Shown: piece by piece, positions 1 through 12,400 of the stretch
Layout: every line of letters starts with the position of its first letter
Numbering within the stretch: the first letter of the stretch is position 1
Source of the DNA: Nereocystis luetkeana
Lineage: Eukaryota > Sar > Phaeophyceae > Laminariales > Laminariaceae
Length of the DNA: 64,000 nt
NCBI GenBank assembly: GCA_031213475.1
Contig: JARUPZ010000006.1
Span: forward strand, 1,765,501-1,829,500
Reading direction: 5' to 3'
Program-made: the position numbers and the translations under genes
Notes under the pieces: model-generated
Database searches by the model: none
Told to the model about the DNA's origin: nothing
What the model saw: the letters and a program-made list of their open reading frames with translations, nothing else

Positions 1-1046
1 AGCAAGACTGATTACGGTAGGCTACGGGAGGTCCACCACAAGATGCTCCTCCGATGCATCGGCTGGCGAAAACGAAAGCGCGAAGACCACATTCTATCCT
101 ATGCTAGCGCGCTTCTCAGGACAACATCTGAAAGCGTTGAGACGACGGTACGCAGACGTAGGCTCTTGTTTGCGGGCTTTGTGACACGCATGGGAGAGGA
201 GCGTCTGCCGAAGAGGGTGATGTTTGGGGGTAAGGGTTACTCCGGAGGACAGGAGTGGGACTGGATGAGGTACCTTGAGGAGGACCTCAAGGAGTTCGGC
301 ATCAAGCTCGAAGGGTGGCGCGAGGCAGCACAGAAAGCCGGCAGATGGTTCCGACGGGTCGACGAAGGGGCGGAGGCCTTCATGCGGAAATGGCATACAG
401 ATGAGAAGGAGGCATCGGCAGAACGGCATAGAATAGCGGCAACAACGACCACAGCCGTTGACGCCAACGTGAGTGCGCAGAATGGCAGGGAAGAGGAGGG
501 GGGCGAAAGGGGGACGAGGGGGAATGCGGGGGGGAGGGGGGGGAGGCGGTCTGCCCAACAGACTGAAGCCTGGTTATGGCCATCATCGTCATGATGCACT
601 CCCTTCTTTGGGACCCAAGTAACTAGCATGGTGCCATCTGGGCAACGTTGCGTGTCTGTATGCTCCAGTGCCTGCCTTTCGTCTTTTCTTCCCCCCCCGC
701 CCGTGATTATCGCTTTTTTGTCCCTTCTTTTTTTTCATTTTTCTTTCATTCCCGTTTGTACCTCTTTGTGTTTTTGTTAGTATGGTCCGTTTTGCCTTTT
801 TTTGCGTTTTGCTATCTGCTTCTGTTTTTGTTTTGTTTTGTTTTTTTGCTTCTCTTCATCTTCTTTTTTAGGTTTTTGTCTGCTATTAATAGTCTCCTTT
901 TTGCTTCCCTGGTGTCCGCAGTGGTGGAGTGCGTATGCTTGTTTTTTGTTTTTGCCTCTGTTTTACTTGAGGTATTTCTTCCACTCCAGAGTTATTGGAG
1001 CCTGTCCTGCGACCACGGACTGCATTGTATTGTGAATTAATGTGAG

Positions 1047-1087
<41 letters not shown>

Positions 1088-1095
1088 CGACCGTA
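1..1095 (+). mobile_element. LINE (non-LTR retrotransposon) 3' end
   Basis: The frame is open from base 1 to the stop at 594 and reads RCIGWRKRKREDHILSY, RRRRLLFAGFVTRMGEERLP, then WMRYLEEDLKEFGI. This is the region downstream of the reverse transcriptase core in many LINEs. A T-rich 3' UTR follows, ending in an AAC trinucleotide tail at about 1046-1089. The 5' part lies outside the window. Confidence 0.8.
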
Positions 1096-1189
1096 CGCTG
1101 ACCTACCCGCTTCGTTTCATTACCTGGGGAACCAGGGAGATGTGTTTTTTTTAGGTGTGCACGCGCAAGCGTTTCTGTAAAAGAAACAT

Positions 1190-1272
1190 TGGAAGTGAGG
1201 TTCGAACCCGTGACATGGACGACGTCTAATGTGAAGGAGTTACCTACTGAGCTATAGGGGTAAACGACCGAT
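1190..1272 (-). repeat. tRNA-derived SINE head
   Basis: On the minus strand it carries an A-box-like ATAGCTCAGTAGGTA and a perfect B box GGGTTCGAACC. The D-stem does not close, so this is not a working tRNA. It may be the head of a SINE whose body runs to about 1095. Confidence 0.55.
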
Positions 1273-1474
1273 CGATTACCCAGCCCAGGGTCATCCTTAT
1301 AACAAAACCCCCATGCACCAAGTCTCCCTCCCTTCTGTGACAACTTTCGGCTTGTCTACTCAATTCGCTGTCCATGCTCCTTCCTTCTCATTACGTTCTA
1401 TTCTTAAAGCCTACGCTGCATCCAAGCTCCCATCCCCACGCCATCGGTGTGGGTCTGTCGCCCCCCCCCCCTCT

Positions 1475-1540
1475 GTTCGACTACGGCCATGCATGAGATC
1501 GAGTACATCTCTCCTATCGAGTACCCCCCCCCCCCCCCCA
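1475..1540 (-). repeat. R1 repeat fragment at a poly-C tract
   Basis: Contains CTACGGCCATGCATGAGAT and the paired CTCCTATCGAGTAC motif ending in a run of C. This is the same edge found in the full-length R1 at 6599-7137. Confidence 0.7.
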
Positions 1541-2980
1541 CCTGTGTTCCTCCTTCTTTCTTGGCGGTCCCTAAGCTGGAGTATTGTCTATGTATTATTT
1601 ACCTTCATACGCTCATAACTCCCAGTTCCCAGGTACCAGGGACGCGATGCGTCGTGCGTAGAATCGATAATGGGCAATGGTGCAACGATCTGACAACGAA
1701 CGATAGTAGTCTATACCGACCGGTAGTCTATACTTCGAAGTATACCGGTATCCCGTTCATGCAATGTGGAGCTCAAAACTCCTGTCTCCTGCCTGTACAT
1801 CGAGACCATGTACATATGTATATAATCAAATATGTGATCGATTTTGTACTTGTATTCTAATCCCATGATACCGTACCAGTCAAAGTCAGTACGACCTGTA
1901 CCAGGTATTCGATAGCGATAGTACGTTAGACGATATGCCCGGTAGACGATAGTATAACACCATCATGTTGCGTCTGTTCAGAATCGCTGCGACGTCGGAT
2001 CATGGACAGCTCAACATCTGATCATGCATCATACCCATACCTTTTTTACATTTACCACGTACTAAATACTAAATGAATGTACCTTTTAATAAATACACGA
2101 AGTACATCATTTACCATGAATCCATGCATCGGTTATCGGCAGGGTTTTGGTAACAAAATCATGCTGACATTTAGTGCGTTTCCTTACGATTTACGAAATG
2201 TCCTCGAATATTATGTACCCGCTTAATGAAAAAAAAATCAGACCTGCAGCAAGGATGAGGGACACCGTACCCGTGCATTTCTCGCAGTCTGTCACCTTAA
2301 ACAGGCAACCCGTCAACGTCGTCAAAGCTGAATAGTTTAGGATGGATGCTGCACGGTGTGAGCAGGAATCAGGAGCTGCCAATCCCACCCCGCCCGACAG
2401 TGACCGCGCGGATTGAAGACCTGAAGCAGGACGCGGTCGAGATCGAGACCGCCAAGAAGCTTAGGGAAGCCACGCGCGACCTGCTCTAACCGCGGATATT
2501 TGGACGGCCGATGATCGGGCAAGTTTCGAGATGTAAAAACTCGGTAAGTGGAAGCCGCCACTGGATGAAAGTAGAGGTCATTATGTCTCAATTTTCTCGT
2601 TGTCCTCTCCCTCTCCAACGTTGAAGTGCCAGAGTTTAACGACCCCCCCCCCCCCCAACCCCCCCCCTTCCCCCCCCCCCCGGCCCTCTCCCTTTGCTGG
2701 TTCGCACCACCCCCCCTCCTTTGCGCATACTAGACCTCGTAAACATGGCCATCACGGCGCAGTTTCTTCGGCAGGGGGGGTCGGCACACCAATCATGCGA
2801 CCCTCTCGTACAGAAAGTTCTCCGGTTCTCACACTGCTGAAAGGATCGTTGAGCATTTCACTGAAGCCCTCGACGTCGTTCGTCACTGCAGACACTGCCG
2901 TTACGCTTGGCAACCGACACCGCCTCGAGCATCAACAAGGCTGGGACCAAGACTAGCACGGCTGCGCAGCGCACAAGATA
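1541..2980. other. Unassigned region
   Basis: No gene recognised. Holds one TACCAGGTA motif (1899) and a C-rich tract (about 2641-2690). Short open frames here have no family signal. Confidence 0.5.
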
Positions 2981-3415
2981 AGAGTTTGTTCGTTTCACAA
3001 AGGATAGACCGCTGAGCTACTCAGCCAGCAGCGCACAAGATAGAGTCTGTTCGTTTTATCAAGGATAGACCGCTGAGCTACGTACTCAGTCAGAGTAGTA
3101 GCTCAGTGGTCTTATCCTTTATAAAACGAACAAATGAGGTACCTTTGGAACCACGATAAAAGAACACTCGACCAGAGAGTCGAAAGTGGAGTGAACCACT
3201 TGAGTAAAAGAACTCACGACTAGGGAGGGGGACTATAGGAAGGAAAAACCAGGCGCTGATTAGGGGCTTGATCAACCCCAGAGGACGTTATCGGCGGGAG
3301 GCCGTATCGAGCCCAAAGGTACTTCTCTTGTTCGTTTATACAGGATATACCACTGAACTACTTAGTCAGCGCTGACTGAGTAGCTCAGTGGTCTATCCTT
3401 TATAAAACGAACAGA
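2981..3415. repeat. Cluster of inverted tRNA-A-box-like repeats
   Basis: Five copies of a roughly 40-bp unit with TAGCTCAGTGGTCTATCC and TTTATAAAACGAAC. Three (about 2985-3027, 3045-3091, 3330-3372) are minus and two (about 3093-3133, 3373-3413) plus. Neighbours of opposite strand sit head to head, giving large palindromes. Confidence 0.7.
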
Positions 3416-3499
3416 GTTCTCTGTGAAGAAGCCTTGGACGAGCCGTCGGTGAAGAAGACACTGACCAAGAACAAAAATATTTTGCGACTAATGTCCTCG

Positions 3500-4660
3500 G
3501 GTCCACACAGATATTGGACAATATCTATCGATATACAGGGTTGCCAGTATATTGTCGTTAACAACATCTATCGACAGACAGCGTTGCCAGTCGATTGTGA
3601 TTAACAGTGCCTATCGACAGACATTGCTGCTATTACGGGGGGCCACTGTTAACAGGACCAAATATTGTTAGTAAAAATGGTTAAACATATAGTTTTTTAT
3701 GTATACCATAGGTCCTGTTAACTATGGACCCCCGTAATAGTCTATAGTGGTTCACAATGTCCATCGTGAGAGCCAGCGTTGCTAGTCTGTTGTCGTCAAC
3801 AATACCCATTGATACACGCTTTTTCGGGGCTACTCTGTAGCGGCAATGCTCTATTTCCTTCCTACTGCCTAGGGTATATTATGCTCATTTCTACCTCATC
3901 TATCCCAAGGAATCACTATCAATAACACCGAGTACCAACCCCAACAACACAGCCGACAATGCAGCACACTTAATCCCCATGATGCCCGCTGTCTTGATGA
4001 GAGACACAACGTTGCAGCCCTCCTTCACGCTATGCCATGCACCCACATTACTGCTCATCACGATACACCATGCACTCATTCCATGCTGGTGGTGATCACA
4101 CAAGATGAAATTATGGCATGGCTACGGCACAAAATATTGCAGTTCTTAATAAATCTGAGTACATTGTAGGTGTGGAAATAGGCGGGCGATGGTGTCCATC
4201 GATAGACATTGCCCACCGCAAGATATTCTCATCGGTGTCCATCGATAGCAATCACCGGTCACAATATATTAGAAATGTATCTATCGATAGCCATTGCTGG
4301 TCACAATAGATGAATAAAAATAAAAAATAGCTTCAGGAACATATACCAGGTATAACGATAGCCATTGCCGTCACGAAAGATTGTGAAATGCATCTATCGA
4401 TAGCCATTGCCGGCCACAACAGATGATCAAGAAATGTTTTCATCGATAGCCACTACCGTCGACCGCAATAGATTCTGCAAGCTATCCGTCGATAGCCATT
4501 GTCGGTGACATTAGCTTTCAACCTAGGTACTTCAGCACACTCCTGCCAGAACAATATGTTGGGGACGTAACCTATATAATCGATAGACAGCAGTATCGAC
4601 GACAATGGATCGAGAAACGTGCCAATCGATAGACTTTGCCGACGACATTAGAAGACCCGT
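3500..4660. repeat. Degenerate tandem array of a TATCGATAG-containing unit
   Basis: Repeats of a roughly 50-60 bp unit with CTATCGATAGCCATTGCCGG and CACAATAGAT, strongly diverged, interrupted by MITE-A at 3631-3739 and by about 400 bp of unrelated sequence. Confidence 0.7.
3631..3739. mobile_element. MITE-A copy 1
   Basis: Palindromic MITE with TTACGGGGG/CCCCCGTAA termini flanked by TA, here inside the TATCGATAG array. Confidence 0.85.
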
Positions 4661-5178
4661 TGATTGTCTAGGGTGTGGTTTACATACCACGGGCTCCACT
4701 TAAATCTGCAGAGAGTCACTATTAATAGGCTTCGTTTGGTTCGCCACGCCGGGGGCGCCAAGAGTATCTATCTACTCTGGCGCCCCCCCCCCCGTTGGCA
4801 GCTTTAAATATTTTAGACCGTCTTCGCGGAACCGCCTGCTCGGCACGAAATTGTCTTGCCGTACCAAACCTGACACCACACCTTGACGCGGGGTGGGGCA
4901 GAGTGCAGACAACGACCATAGTGCCGTATAGACTGCTGTGACCATAGAAAACAACACGAGAGTACACATCACAACAACTGACTGCTAATAATAGCACGTC
5001 GCATGTATGCATGTATAAATAGAGAGTGGAACCAGCGTACGCATGTGTGCATGTATAAATACGTGTTTTTACGTACGATGTACGGGTATAGAGTTTACAC
5101 GGTAATACAGAACAATTTCAACCGAGAGAGGGCAGACGCATACGGAGAGAAAAAAAAATCACTTACACCTTCTATATT

Positions 5179-5275
5179 GAAACCGGGACTTTTCGACGAC
5201 AGAAACCGGGACTTTTCGGTCGGGAAACCGAAATCGGGACTTTAGGGTCGGAAAACCGAAACCGGAAAACCGATT
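5179..5275. repeat. Short tandem repeat (AAACCGGGACTTTTCGG)
   Basis: Four diverged units of about 26 bp. The surrounding 4680-6318 holds no recognised gene; it is the region downstream of RAD23. Confidence 0.6.
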
Positions 5276-6318
5276 GTATTTTTTTACGCTTGTCAGGAGA
5301 CGTGAGACGGCCAGCCGAGGGAAAGCGTCCGCCGGTAAAGCGTGTGGATCCGAGAGTTCCACACTATAAGCTACCTACCGCTAGTATTTCGGCAAAACAG
5401 AAAATCGCCGTCAGTCCAAAGAGGTGAAGTGCCGTCTCCTGACATCTTTGCTTTGTTTTCAGGTCCATCGTTTTCCCTGTCACTACGCCAATAAAGCCTA
5501 CCTGGTGCGTATCTCTATGAAACTCTTTTTATGTATCGACGAATGAACACGCCAAGATAGGCCCTAGCCTTTTAGGCGTGCCTGAAATAATGCCTGAACC
5601 CCATTTGCATGTTTCGTTTTTTTTTTGGTAATCTGTTTCGAAAGAGCGGTCCCAACGCTGGCTCCATTTATCAAAACAAGAAACGTAAAACAACTGAATG
5701 TGCCAAGCAGACGTCGACAACGAGGCAATCACAAAAAAGGTTGTATCGAACGTGAAGCCGTTTCCGGTTTAGGACGACCAAAAAATAAAAACAACCACCC
5801 CCTGCGTCAGCGGCAGACAGTGCTTCATTTGATGTCGGATGTATCAGTCGTTAACCGTTACGAGGAATCTTCCTGGAATCTTCCGAGAGAAACCACCCAC
5901 TCGTCATCTGCCTTCCCTCTCTTTGTCTTCTTACGCAAAGCAGCTCTCGCGCGAACATCCCGCGTCCTTTTTTTTCTTTCTTATTTTTCGGGCCGACCAT
6001 GGTACCCCGTACACATACAGGGAGGAAAATACCGTTTTGTAACCGTTCGCGTGAAACCGTTTTCACGAAACGGCGTTTTCATAAAACGGTTCATCCCATA
6101 AAAAAAGGGGGAAAAAAACCCCCAGAAGCCCCCACAACAACAGCGCAGTGAAAAAAAAAAACTAAAACACCCAACTGAACCCACGAGAAGGCGTTTTCGG
6201 TCTAATAGAAAAAAGGAAGAAGGAAAAGAAGAAGAAAAAAAAAATCGAAGCGACAACCCACAGCAGCCCCAGCAGTGTTGATGTGGCAACCATAAAAACG
6301 AAAAACAACCCCAAAAAA

Positions 6319-6429
6319 CTAGAAGGCGTTTTCGAAGAGGAGGTTGGCCGCCATTTCCGCGTTCTTATCGCACGCGACGAATGCCTCCATCACCTGATCC
6401 CGACTGACCCCCGGAACCATCGACATCAG
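6319..6429 (-). CDS. RAD23: RAD23 exon 9 (UBA2 and stop)
   Basis: 36 codons plus TAG. Contains VMEAFVACDKNAEMAANLLF, the diagnostic RAD23 UBA2 signature, and ends ENAF. No clear polyadenylation signal was seen downstream. Confidence 0.95.
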   Translation of the reverse strand: MMSMVPGVSRDQVMEAFVACDKNAEMAANLLFENAF

Positions 6430-9400
6430 CTGCCCAACAGCAACGACGACGACAACAGCCGAAGAACACGGAAAGAAGCAAGGGAAGATAAGACAATGAT
6501 GGCGTCCGATTAGATCAGGGCAGGGTAGGGGGAGGAGGGAGATTGTATGATGGGCACGGGGGGGGGGGGGGGGGGGCGTACTCAACTTGTTGCCTTGCGG
6601 GGGGGGGGGGGGGTACTCGATCGGAGATATGTACTCGATCTTCATGCATGGCCGTAGTCGTATGACCATAGACCTTCGCATCCCTACAATACCGGGACGG
6701 AGCATGTCGGGTTTTCACCGACCAGGCAGCCATTGCTTGCACCAAGCGCGAACCGCCGTGAGGTGTCTGGCGAGTCGCATGAAGGGTGAGCTGCATCCCA
6801 CTAAGAACCGCTTGTGAGGCAGATTTGCATATGACAGCTTCAATTAGTTGCTTTCATTTCTGGTGTAGGCATTTCCAGAGACAGCAATGGGAGTACTATA
6901 AATATGTAACTGCCTCTTGGGTGCCTTACCTTGAACGCTACGTGATACAATCAAGTTCCTCGTGTGGAGTAAAGGTTCTTTACTTAGCACACATGATCTA
7001 ACTCGACAACCAGCTGTGGGCGACCGACGAAAAAAAAGAAGAAGGTACCCTGGTTGTTTAGCTCACGTAGTGAGCGGCATGTTTTATGGTGTCGTTGCCA
7101 ACCGACGCCAACCCAACCTATATATGATCAGGGGGGGGGAGGATAAACGTCACGACAGGTTAGGATCTACTTGCAGATCATCTGGATCATAGATCATGAT
7201 CTGTGCGATGTGTCAACTAATTGGAACTACAGCAGTGCGGAATCATTTCCTGCAGTGGTTGGGTGTAAGGGTTATTGTTAACTCCTTTAGGACGTCATTC
7301 CCATTTTGGGGACAAAATACTTAGAATTTAAGTGGTTTGTCCCCAAAACGGGACTGCGGTTCTAAACGGGATAAGGTGTTACTCCGTTGGGCTACTGGTA
7401 AAAGGTTAACTAATTACGCACCCAATCCACCCCTTGAAATACCCTCCCCCCCCCTCCCTTCGGAACAGCGGGGTCCTTAGTCTTCTTATATGGGGTCGTA
7501 CGTGCATACAGCAGTAGTCCGAAGCTCTTGACAATCTCTCGGGACCCAGGAAGAGGGTGTTATCAAATTCTTGACATGAGAAAAATCTTCAATTTTCTTC
7601 TTCTCAAAACAGCGTATTCATGATGGACGTGAGATCCGAAATCACGACCGCTACAGCCCAAATTCTGCTGAGAACGCCACTTGCCATGGTATTACTCCGT
7701 TGGGCCACTGGAAAAAGGTCAAATCAAAAGGGGGCCGCGTACAGAGTACAGGCGACGTCGACGAGTCAACAATCGGGAAATCTCCGCGCACTCTTCAACT
7801 CCCGGACAGTACGAGTATGCATTTCGCTTTTGGGACGGCCCTGGACCGGTCAAGCGCGAACTATCCAAGTGTTTCCTAGAAACAGACGGCGGGGCATGTC
7901 AGGCATTGGGCGTCAAGGAGAGGCCGGATCCACCACTACAACAAGTGACAACAAGTGGCAGAAATTTCAGCACGTTGAACGTCATAACACCGGAGAGGGG
8001 CTCGGCCGACTACCAGGCCGGGCCCACAACGAAACCGGCTGCCCGAGGAGCTGCTGCTCTGGGGGCTAGCGTGCTTGTCGTCGCGTCCGAGCTTGCAGCG
8101 TGCGGCGGGGTGGAACCAGCGGCAAGAGACGGCGAAAAGGAACGAGGGGCTAAGGCCCATCCTTATCGGAGAGCGTTTTTTTCCATAATTTCCAAAGTTT
8201 GGAAATAATTGGAGACGTGTATCAAATCTACGGAGGCGTTCTGTCACTATTCGAGAAATTCTCCAGCGTAGGCAAAAAAACAAGTTCGTAAAATTTCCCA
8301 CGTTTGGGGGGAACAAAAACTCGAAAATATGGAAGATCGAAAAATTGTGCGAAAAAAATGTCCACAATTTGGAAAAAAATGATCTCCGATAAGAATGACC
8401 CTAACCTGTTGCAAGCCGCGACAGGGAGCAGCCGCTGAAATAACCAAACAGCAGCGGCGCGGATATTCGTGTGTACACTCGAGTGCCCCCACCCTCTACG
8501 TACCTTGGTATGTCACCTGGGCCAACAAGCGCTGTTATTCCGGCAGTAAAACCGCGGTTGGCAGCCGCACCCACCCCCTCACTTAAGAAGACGCGGCGCT
8601 GCGATTTTGCCGACGAACAGCAGGCACCCCCCGGACGCAGGCCTGCCTGCCTACTTTGCCTGAATTTTCTCACAACGACCCTTCTGATCGTCCTGACGGC
8701 CAAGCACGCCAATTTGTCCCTGCTCTCTCCGCGCGAGACGTACGGCGCACCCGACGCGGAGCCTGTGCTACAGCAAGCGCTATGATACCCCCGTCCCCCC
8801 TGTGGCGGCGCCATGATTCGTAACAAGTGCCCCCTTATCATAACTGGCGCGCGTTACCTATCGCCTGCCTGGATGAGGGTTGCCCCACCCATCCGAATAC
8901 AACATACCGTAAGCTTCGACCATCGTCAGGCTCCCCTACAGTGTGTGAGCGACCGACCAGAGCTGACCCAGTGGCACACCTGCTAGCAGTAAGTAGTCGG
9001 TCTCCGCTTTAGGTCCATACCGCCCTTAGGCTTAACACTGGCGTCGTCGGCCGGACGCTTTTGGTTTTTCCCTGTTCGATAGGTCCATTACTTTCAAAAA
9101 CTACATATATATTAATTTCGGCTTTGTTCTCCTGACAAGCGCCTTTGTCGCGCTAAGCGTCGGCTGCGCGTCCGCCTTCTTGCAGGCCCGGCGGGCAGCC
9201 CGGGCCGATCGATGCCTGGTTCGCGATCGGCTTGTTGCGCAAGGTCGGGCCCAGCCCCGGAGCTTTCCTCGGTCGACACGGTGTCCCGGTACATGAAGGT
9301 AGAGTAGTATCTGGCAGACCGGAGGCGTCCCAAGCCGCTTGCCCGCGAAGGGTCGGTCCCCCGCCGCTGTCGAAGAAGAGTCGTCGTTCGGTGCCGCTGC

Positions 9401-12400
9401 CAGAGAAGAGTCAGTGGGGTCGTCGCCGGCTGAGGTTATTTATGCCCGAAGGTATGTCCGAGTTGGCGGGGGGTATGACAGCAGCTCCTCGCCGGAAGGC
9501 TGGAGGTTGGACTCCTGGCTGGATTCCACGGCGGAGTGAGGTTTCCCGCTCGTGATACCCCATCCCGCTAGGGAAGCCAGCAGGGACTCTAACCTCCAGC
9601 CTTCCGACCACGAGATGCTACCCCCCATCAACACGGACATCCGTTCGGGAACATCATCAGCCAGCGACGACACGCCTGGCTCTTCTTTGGCAGTGCCGGG
9701 GAACGGCGCCTCCTTTACGAGAACGGTGGAGGGCCTAGCCTTTCTAGGCAAGCGGCGAGGGACGACGTTGGTCTGCCAGACATTCCGTTCGTTTATACCG
9801 GGACGCCATGTCGACCGAGGGATGATCCGGGCTGGGCCCGGCCTTTTACAAGTTAAGACGTGTGGGAGTGGCGTGTGAAGCGCCGCATCTTCGATCCATT
9901 CTACGAATTCTCCGGGTGGGTTTCGTTCCCGCCTGATTTTTCTGTGAATCTGCATATACAGCCCTTCAGGGTGGGCTAGTGTTATGGTATCCCCTCCCCC
10001 CTGTTGCGGTGCCATGAGTTGTAGCAAGTGAATGTCCCGCCCCCTTCATCCAGAAGGCATCCGGCGTGGCAAGCAAAACAACCACTACAAGAAACTATAA
10101 TAACCTTCAAGCATCGTCGAGCACTGCTGTGTGCGCCTGGTGTGAGTGACCAAAGCAGAGCCAGCGACACACCTGATAGCAGTAGTCGGTCGGTCCCTAG
10201 GCCCATACTTCCTTTCAAGTTACCGCCCGCGAGGAAATTCGTTTTTTTTTTTTTTCCTTTCTTCTTAAACAGCGTTGTCATGGTGGACGTAAGATTCGAA
10301 CTGACGACCGCTGCTACAACCTACCTCCTGCTGTCGACGCCTGTTGTTAAGGTAATACTGTATGTAATCCATTGGGCTACTATTACGGGGGGCCACAGTA
10401 AATAATACCAAATATTGTTAGTAAAAGTAGCGAAATATATAGGATTTTGTGTGTACCGTAGGTCCTATTTAATACAGTCCCGGGCGTAATAGAAAAAAAG
10501 GTTAACCAAGTACCTACCCAGTCTAAGCTTTGCAACATTAACTATCCCGACCCGCTCGAGTGCGGCAAGAAACCGCCATCTCACATTTTGGACGGCAGCC
10601 TCCTCCTCCTCAGTGAGCTCGACCGTCACTTGCTGACCTTGCCCCTGCCCGCCCCCGGCCCCCCCCGCTGCAAACCCCGCGGCGGCCGCGTCCGCCTCAT
10701 CGTCGTCCTCCTGCTCCATACCATCCATCAAGCCTTCGATCCTGGAAACCCGAACGTTACATACACACCGGGGTAATTGTTAGCCCTTAAAAGAGACAAC
10801 ACACAACGGGTAAACGAAAAAAAACAACTTGAAATTCACGTTTGGGCAACAAAAAAGCTTAGAATTCACGTTTGGGCAACAAAAAAACTTAGAATTCACG
10901 TTTGGGCAACAAAAAAACTTAGAATTCACGTTCGGGCAATAAAAACGATGAAACGGATGTTTTTTCTCTCGGAATAAACGTGTTTTGGGAGACGAAAAAA
11001 ATGATTTTTTTACCCTTTCGGCGACAAAATTTTTGGAATTTAAGTGTGCATAGTGGTGCTTTTGAAGCTGTAAAATACTTCGAAAAAATACATCAGCCGC
11101 CGACAACGTTGATCAGCTGTTTTTATCGTCCAGACGTGGGCGAGAGGACAGAGCATGCCGAATTATCTATTCGACGCGTCAAGACTGCGTGCGGGGGAGC
11201 GAGCACCACGCGAAACAATTTTAAGCGACACGACTGCTCCGCGTTGTGGCTGGTTAGCCGCTACGCTTTCGTGTTCCTCCCTGTCATCCCCCCTCTCTGT
11301 CATTCTCCGTCCCCCGCCTTCTTCCCTTGCTGCCTCCTTTTCTCCTCTCTTTCTTCTTCTCCCTTCTTCTCTTTCTCCCTCTCTCTCCACGGCCACACCA
11401 GAAAATAAATACACTGATATTCATTTGACGTTATCATCCACATGCCGGAAAACTCGCCTCACAAGCGTTCCTTAGTAGGGCGCAGCTCACCCCATCATAC
11501 GACTCACGCCACATCTCACGGCGCTTCGCGCTTGGTGCAAGCAATGTCTTGTCTGGTCGGTGAAAACCTGACATGCTCCGCCCCGACATTGTAGGGATGC
11601 GAAGGTCTATGGTCATACGACTACGTCCATGCATGACAATGAGTACCCCCCCATCCCCCCCCTGATATCGAGCACACCCCCCCTCCTCCTCCTCCCCGAG
11701 GCCACACGCGGTGCGCCGGGGTCCCTCTCACCCCCCCCCCGGTTCCCCCCTCCCCCCCATTCCCCCCTCCCCCCCATTCCCCCTCTCTCTCCCCCCCTTC
11801 TTCGACCCTCCTCTCCTTTTCTTCTGCACCCCACCCACCTGGTCCTCCTTCGGGGCCTACTTATTCTCCGGGCATCCTCACTTGTTTATAGTACAAGAGC
11901 TCTACAGCCAACTCAAAAACTGAGGCTAGACTCTCGAGAAAACATCCATGAAAGTGCAAACCCCGATGCGGCCGAAGAAGGCGCTCAACGAACTATACGT
12001 AAAACAAAAATAGGCGAGAGCTCCTCGTTGAAGGGCTGACGGGAGTCCCGGTGACAGTTTGGCCTATAAAAAACTGCGCTCATTACAGGCAGTACCACCC
12101 CCCTCATCTCTCACTACATCTACTTTATAGTTTTTGCCCCTTGACGCCAGGCGGCTAAAACTCCAAACACGCCTCCAACACAACATGGGATTCCTCTACC
12201 CTTCCCCCCCGTCCTGGTGTATCACCCCATCGCCATCACTGTCTGCCCCTTCACGTCTGGCGGCTGAACACAAAAAAACGCGACATGACATGGACCCCAA
12301 CCCCCCCCCCCCCCCCCCCTCCCCCGCCTCCCCTCTTCATCTCTGACTACATCTGCATCACAGCTTGCTCCTCCACCTCAGGCAGCTAAGAAACCAAAAA

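Noticed and set aside
10777-10977. Repetitive 66-codon frame (IHVWATKKLR units)
   Set aside because: The repeat is a 30-bp unit, so a frame stays open by chance in both strands.
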